This document shows positions 58,211-64,000 of a stretch of 64,000 nt of DNA, piece after piece (the stretch's first letter is position 1; each line of letters starts with the position of its first letter). The position numbers and the translations under genes were made by a program. The notes below the pieces were generated by a model that had not been told where the DNA came from, did not search any database, and saw only the letters and a program-made list of their open reading frames with translations. The DNA comes from Trichobilharzia regenti (Eukaryota; Platyhelminthes; Trematoda; Strigeidida; Schistosomatidae). The stretch spans positions 88,014,903-88,078,902 of the forward strand of contig OX235262.1 of NCBI GenBank assembly GCA_944472135.2, given 5' to 3'.

Positions 58211-58660
58211 ACCAACACGTCAGTATCATTCTGTTTTTTATTCATTGTGAAATACAAATCTCTAGTAATAAGAAACACCACTTAATCATTACTCAAGTGT
58301 TTTCAAACTATTGTATATGAAGTTAGTTTGAACGTCTTTATAACAGAAATTATTTAGACAGAATTTTAAGAATTTCAGTAATAATGTAATGCCACAATCA
58401 TTTATGTTATTTTTAATATTCCGTAGCCTATCCCCGCTAAATCTGAAACTTAATGTTCCTTAATGAAGACTTCTGATGAACAACTACACAAATGAGTTTC
58501 AGTTAAACTATACTAATTAATTATAGCATATGACTGGTGAATGAGAGGGAACAACATTCCGATACTGAGCTAACTGAACTACATACGGTTCAAGATCAGG
58601 AAAATAAATACGTAAATTGAGTTAAATCCAGAAAAATTGTACTTTTAGTAGTTATGACCT
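58211..58660. other. Intergenic, no gene seen
   Basis: AT-rich; nothing recognised. Confidence 0.5.
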
Positions 58661-58664
58661 ACTT

Positions 58665-60150
58665 AGTAATAATAATAATAATAATCTGCCTTATTCTGAA
58701 AACAGTTCTTATAATACACCATAGAATTCTCAGCATTTGTCACAGTATTGCATTCAATTTACTCAAAATATAAATAAAATTAACCTCAGGAATTTATTCA
58801 CATTTACAGTAGGAATAAGGTTGAAAATGTGGAAAGTACAAAATTAGAATAATAACTATAATAATAACAACAACAACAGTGGGTTTGTTTCAAACAATAC
58901 TGTTATAGAGTACTGAATCGAACGTTATCTTGATATAACACGGAGAAGGGAAAAACAAAAATAAATAACAGTTAATACAGAGCTGAAATGATGTTTACAC
59001 TTATGAGAAAATAAACGAAAAAAGTGAGAGGATTTTAAATATACGAAGAATAATAACAGTAAAGCTTGAGGGTATAAGGGTGGAGAAGATTGTTTATTTA
59101 CTAGTGGTTAAAAGATTAGTTAGTTCGTCCCTAATACTATTTCATCACATAAGATCCGTGCAGCCAAATATGGATATCGTGGAAGTTTTATACTTATACG
59201 TGCGCGCATAAAGTCTTTTGAAATGACATCTTGTTCTATCTGAGGAGATGCAAGATGAATGCTGAGAGTAAAGTGGATGTTCACAATCTGACAAAATCCG
59301 TTTAGAGAATTTGTTGCATGAAATCAAGTGCCTATCAATGACGATGTCAACGATGTGGCTCAATGGGGTACCACTCGCCATACTGACAGTTTTCAAAGTC
59401 CTACGAAGTTTGACATAATCTTTTTTAATCAGCCCAGGAAATAATAACGGTGAACAATAAAGAATAATAGGTAAGATACAAGAGTTGACAAACTGTAAGG
59501 GAGAAGAGGTTGAGTTATGCCTGACTGCCTTAACTTCTTAATGTAGAAAGTCAGACAAAATATTCTTTTAGAAATCGCTAATACATGGGAAGACCAGGAT
59601 AGATCAGAAGAAGAATTAGTCCAAAATATTTAACGTCAGACTTGATTTCTATGCAAGTATCATCAGTTTCGCAATGGTCATGGGAATTAATAGCTTCAAT
59701 AACTTTCTTTTACATCTGAAACTGGAATTAACAGTCTGACATTTGGAGGATTTAGTTTCAGACCACTAGACAAAGGCCATTTGCTGACTCCTGATAGAAA
59801 GCTGTTCATCTTAGTACAGTATAGCTGTGAGTTAACAGACCTTGAAACAGTTAAGTTGTCGCATACTTAACAAAGTTCATTTCATCACGGTGAGACGAGT
59901 GATGCAAGAAGAAAGAAAACGGAAAAGGAGAAAGAATAGCGCCTTGAGGGACGCAATCCTCAACAAGCGATGATGTGGACGACTTCCCCTTATATACAGT
60001 GCACTTCATTCTTTTTGAGAAATAAGAATGCAACCAGCTGACAACCCAACACTTAGTTAAGGTTTAAGCAAACTTATTTATCAAAATATATTTAGATACT
60101 GAGTCAAAAGCAGAAATGCAACCTAGATAGGCTTAGTCAATACTTAAAAA
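58665..60150 (-). pseudogene. CR1-like retrotransposon, copy 1, minus strand
   Basis: The 3' tail is the AAT tract at 58668-58685. The C-terminal region gives ASGTPLSHIVDIVIDRHLIS (about 59375-59315) and CHFKRLYARTYKYKTSTISI. Upstream lie HSYFSKRMKCTVYKGKSS (about 60030-59980), CVPQGAILSP (RT motif, about 59960-59930) and VKYA (the DD is lost, about 59870). Frames are broken at several places. It is colinear with 60935-62660. Confidence 0.75.
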
Positions 60151-60479
60151 TTCTGAAAAAATCTTCAATGAGAAAAAATATTCTGTCTTAAATCTAGGCA
60201 GAATATCTAGAATATTCCTCATATGTGGTGTTTTTATCATCAGATAAGCCAACTAAGCACTTTCTCAGCTAGTACTCCTCAGTATAGTTATCTCATATAA
60301 AGATTTTACTTACCTCTAGTTGTTTTATAGTTCTCTAGCCATTCAAAATTTAGTAGTATAGGTGTAAAGTGAAGGACTGAATATCTGTGGAATAAAGCTT
60401 CAGGTAAAGCAAATGTCTACTGACAAATAGTAATCATGCTTATGACGAAGTAAAGACCATTTTCAGTTCCTAGCTATTA

Positions 60480-60934
60480 GCTAGTTGTAGGCTATCAACA
60501 GGAAGGCTTGGACATATATTTCTTGCTTGTTCATACCTGTCTGCAAAGGCTATCTGTAACCTTGAAGGAACTTATGTCCTTCTTGAGATCTGAACCCGTG
60601 TCAACCAGTGCTGCAGTCAGAGACGTTAACATTGGGCAGTTCGGGCTCGCATTTTAACTCCTGCAGGACTGTATTGCATACTTTGATTGAACACTAGGTA
60701 ATAGCTAGTGTCATGCATCTAGTCCTTTGTTTGGTGCAGACTGAATTCTATCAGTCAAGTTATTAATAATGTGACCATAGTGCTAGATAGCTCAGTAGTA
60801 ACATCGGTGACTGAAGCACTGCATGACACGGATTTGAGTTCCTTCAAGATTGCTGATAGATATCGCTGACAAGTGCCAACAAGCATGAAATCTAGATCCA
60901 AGGCTACCTATTGATTGCTTTCAACCAGCTAACA
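60480..60934. repeat. tRNA-like SINE (second family) copies, inverted and direct
   Basis: The left copy (about 60500-60700, minus) has GGGTTCAGATCTCAAGAAGG (about 60600-60581). The arm sequence ATCTAGTCCTTTGTTTGGTG (about 60719) follows, and the right copy (about 60780-60930, plus) has TAGATAGCTCAGTAGTAAC and GAGTTCCTTCAAGATTGC. Same family as 48.1-48.4 kb. It separates the two CR1-like elements. Confidence 0.6.
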
Positions 60935-62660
60935 TAATAATAGTAATGATAATAGAAATAATTTCCTTTATTCCAAAACAGTACTTATGATACAGAATGG
61001 AAATCTCAGCATTTTACTACAGTATTGCATCCAGTTAGTACATTAACAATAAATAAAATTCTACATAGATTCTCAGTTCGTTTTGACAAACAACATATTA
61101 GCATATTGGTAGCAAACCCAAAAGTGAATAGAATGTTTGAAAGTGTTAGAACACAGTAGATACTAGCATATTTACTGGCGTAATCGGTAACAAAATGTCG
61201 AGATATACAGAGTGTGAGAGAATAAAGAAAAAAGTTTTAAATAGAGTTAGTATAGAAGAAAGAAACAAAGCAGCAAATAACAGAAAAAAAGAGAGAAAAG
61301 GAGAAGAAAGGAAGAAAACGTTGTTTCTATATATGATATGAGTTGGAAAGACGAGATCCAGTTGTTCTACTGACTATTTAATAAGTTATAGGTATCACGC
61401 CTAATGCTTTCTTTATCGCACAGAACACGAGCTAAATAGGGTATGGTTGAATTTTTTGTACTTACTAGTGTGAGCATATAGTTTTCTATACAGGCTTCTG
61501 GTCCCGTCTGATGAGATACAAGGAGAGAGTTGTGAATGAAGAGGGTGGTGTGAGTTAGATAATTAGAGTGGATTTAGCCCATTTTTCACATGAGTCCATG
61601 TGCCTGTCAACCAGAATATTAACAAGCTGGTTAAGTGGCACGTAGCTTACCCTGCTGACAACCTTTAACGCTAAAAATTCCATGCTGTAAATTTTTATTG
61701 TTGTGGAATAAAGTGATTATTATTATTATTATTATTATCCTGCGTAATAAGGTATAGTCTTTCTTCAGTAGCCCTGGAAAAACCAAGGGGGAACAATAGA
61801 GAATAATAGGCAGAATACGGGAGTTAACGAATTGTAGGAGTAAGGGTTGGGTTATACCAGGATGTCTTAACTTCTTGATGTAGAAGGCAAGAGGGAATAT
61901 TTTCTTAGAAATCGTCAAGATATGAGACGATCAGGTAAAGATCACCAGAGAGAATGACGCCTAGGAATTTGATTTCCAACTTGGTTTCTATTTCAGTGCC
62001 ATCTATGTTGCACACCTCGTGAGCGCTAACCAGTTTGTTTAGGTCAGATTTATGCCTAAAGGTGAAATTAACTGTTTGGAATTTAGAGGGATTTAAGGTA
62101 AGACCGTTTTCCTTGAACCACTGACTGATTTCTGGTAGAAAGCCATTTAGTTTGAAGCAGTCACTTTGACATTTGACAGACAAAGATACAGTCAGGTCGT
62201 CAGGATATTTAACAAAATAATGTCATTTGAAGATGGAAGTCATGTAGAAAGAAAGAAAAGAGAAGTGGGGAGAGTACAGCACCTTGGGGGACACCAGTTT
62301 CGGTGAGCACAGCATAGGAGGATTTACCTTTGCATACAGTGTACTGCATTCTGTTAGAGAAGTAGGAATGTAACCAGTTTGTGTCATGGAGAGCTTATTT
62401 AGCAAGAGACATCTAGGTACAGAGTCGAAAGCAGAAGTGAAGTCGAGGAACGTGCAGCGAACGTATTTGGCAACTTTATCTAATGGTGAAACGATACTGT
62501 TGTGTAAGACGGCTGCAGCGTCTAACGTGCTCCTGCCCTGTGTATATGCAAATTGTTTGTGGTCTTCAAAACTTTTAAGGGAGTGTTCAAGTTTAAGAAG
62601 TACTAGTTTTTCTATAAGCTTTAGAAACGGGGAAGTAACAATTCAAAGTGAGCCATGATA
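60935..62660 (-). pseudogene. CR1-like retrotransposon, copy 2, minus strand
   Basis: Better preserved than copy 1. Translation order: EHSLKSFEDHKQFAYTQGRS (about 62590-62530), FLDFTSAFDSVPRCLL (catalytic Asp, about 62450-62400), GVPQGAVLSPLLF (about 62300-62260), KYPDDLTVSL (about 62210-62180; the Ala before DD is Pro), WFKENGLTLNPSKFQTV, IKFLGVIL, and the thumb MTISKKIFPLAFYIKKLR with ILYCSPLVFPGLLKK. An ATT tract has expanded inside the coding sequence at 61717-61738. The 3' tail is near 60935. Frameshifts at about 62230, 62330 and 61910 make it inactive. Confidence 0.82.
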
Positions 62661-62740
62661 ACGAGTCACCTAGCATGGAGGCCACTTTGCATCAAAGAAA
62701 AGACTAGATGCATAGCGCCAGTTACCACCTAGTGTCTAAT
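62661..62740. repeat. Degenerate arm of the 47.9-kb inverted-repeat element
   Basis: GGAGGCCACTTTGCATCAAA then GAAAAGACTAGATGCATAGC matches, inverted, the arm sequence at 47.87 and 60.71 kb. It abuts the 5' end of CR1-like copy 2. Confidence 0.5.
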
Positions 62741-63794
62741 CAAATCAATTAATGTAAAAATACTTTTGTATATCATTATTACACCCATAACTTATTAGAA
62801 TTCACACCACTTTTACTATGTATCATACTTGTTTGCGTCGCGTATATTTAGTAATATCAAGTGGAATTGAATACTCCATTTAATGACTGCACTCTAGAGT
62901 TTCAGTTTCTGCTTCGGTAATGATACCCTAGCATATACTATTTAGTAAAGTACTGTTTTTTTCTCGTTATCTATTTGTAACTATTTCATCCACGAGTGTC
63001 AGTAAAATGCTCTTCTGTATATGCGTTAACAACTTCTCTAGGTAATAGGTCCATCAGATCACCACTTCGCAAAGTCATTATGATCTTTTTTTATTATAAA
63101 CTAAATTTAAGCATTCTTGTGAATATTTCAACAATTTTTTAAAACTTTTGTAGTGCGTTTATTTCTCATTTTAAAATCTCTTCAAGTTCTTACAAAGATG
63201 GACAAGTTATTCTCATAAGGGGAAAAAAAGGCATGTTACATGTCCATACTTCAGTAGAGTGAAGATAAAATATTAAACAATAAAAACTAGCTAGTTGTTT
63301 GAAGTGTGAGAAGTGAAAAATAAAAAATGTTTAAAAGTCGGAAAAGAGAATATGAAGGAAGTACTTGTTACACAGAACGCTTTAACGATCTATTCATGTA
63401 CTAGAGAATTTAGGCAAGCGTATTAAATTTCAAGGCACTTGAAAGATTTTAACATCAAGGCTAAGCAAGAAACAAAAGTTTTTTGTCCTCTTCCGAAATT
63501 TTCATCTCAGAATAGAAACATCTTCACATACCTGAGCGGAATATGCTTACATTCACAATTATATATCTTTTTGAAAGTAAGACGGGAAGTTTACCATTGT
63601 CTTTATGAATTTACCTGAGCATAGAAAAAATCGGAGCAATAAAACTTATTTTATTTGCAAAGATTTCGCTTCTTCAAAGTCAATGAGAATTCAAGTAAGA
63701 GGGATGCATCTATTTATTTATAAGAACATCCAGTTTTTTTTTCTAGAAGCGTTTGTAAGAATGTTTATTAACATTATTCCCATTTATTTTACTA
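62741..63794. other. Intergenic, no gene seen
   Basis: AT-rich sequence. The 72-codon frame at 63605 has no recognisable similarity. Confidence 0.5.
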
Positions 63795-64000
63795 CTGCTT
63801 TTATTCCCTTGGGTTCCGAGTGAGACAGTACATCTCATTTTCAACCTTTTCTCTTCAGGTCTCTTTAAATGAACCAGTGGTCGCCCGAAAGTTCTGATCT
63901 CCTCCTGTCACGACCTCTTCTATGTCTCTCTTCGGCGATCAACCAGTTGTTTCCCATTTGCATTCCAGTGGAGGGCCTGGCGTTCGATGTCACTCAACAT
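63795..64000 (-). pseudogene. RTE-clade retrotransposon, 3' end, continues past window
   Basis: The 3' end (TTTATTCCCTTGGGTTCCGA at about 63800) and terminal-domain sequence (CTGATCTCCTCCTGTCACGA, then a GGCGATCAACCAGTTGTTTC region) match the minus-strand copies at 36.8 and 42.9 kb. Cut off by the window edge. Confidence 0.75.

Noticed and set aside
1..64000. CRISPR arrays, bacterial operons, phage or plasmid origins
   Set aside because: Composition, lack of dense coding and element repertoire are those of a eukaryotic intergenic region; no regularly spaced short repeats were seen.

Overview
The window looks like nuclear DNA from a parasitic flatworm of the Schistosoma type. It is strongly AT-rich and almost wholly intergenic. 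It is filled with decayed copies of element classes known from schistosomes: Penelope-like elements (PLEs) with GIY-YIG endonucleases, RTE-clade and CR1-like non-LTR retrotransposons ending in AAT-type microsatellites, tRNA-derived SINEs, and SM-alpha-like repeats carrying hammerhead ribozyme remnants. The genus-level call rests on this repertoire and on recalled family features. The species cannot be fixed from the sequence alone.

Layout. 1-13 kb: SM-alpha-like and tRNA-SINE remnants, a PLE endonuclease fragment (6.9-7.7 kb), RTE fragments (8.6-9.1 and 11.5-12.6 kb) and an SR2-like RTE tail (12.9-13.45 kb). 13-26 kb: more RTE fragments, a PLE RT/endonuclease piece on + (18.0-19.0 kb) and the longest PLE on - (21.1-22.5 kb, RT palm to GIY-YIG). 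26.8-33.6 kb: a minus-strand PLE interrupted by the best-preserved RTE copy (27.2-28.3 kb, 309-codon open frame), another PLE fragment, and two plus-strand RTE copies. 32.7-37.9 kb: two near-identical RTE copies in opposite orientation, the second nested in a PLE. 39.8-45.3 kb: a PLE endonuclease bracketed by inverted repeats with hammerhead-core-like sequence, a CR1-like 3' end abutting an RTE, an SM-alpha hammerhead, and another PLE tail. 47-51 kb: SINEs, an 84-bp duplication and an RTE tail.

The only host-gene-like sequence is at 52.07-56.33 kb, and all of it looks broken. It holds a 5'-truncated NAA10/ARD1-type N-acetyltransferase, followed after only two bases by a frameshifted, internally deleted ribosomal protein L23a. 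A minus-strand open frame then joins a gypsy-type pol fragment to a coiled-coil/polyglutamine tail. Last comes a 2.7-kb cadherin-repeat sequence with one in-frame stop and three frame changes. 56.9-64 kb returns to repeats: a PLE fragment, an SM-alpha-like repeat, two CR1-like elements in the same orientation separated by SINE sequence, and an RTE running off the window.

No intact host gene, operon, bona fide tRNA or rRNA gene, or CRISPR array is evident. The most notable items are the NAA10-L23a junction, the abundance and variety of PLEs with ribozyme-like ends, the RTE inverted repeat, and a tRNA-SINE that shares its 3' end with the RTE family.
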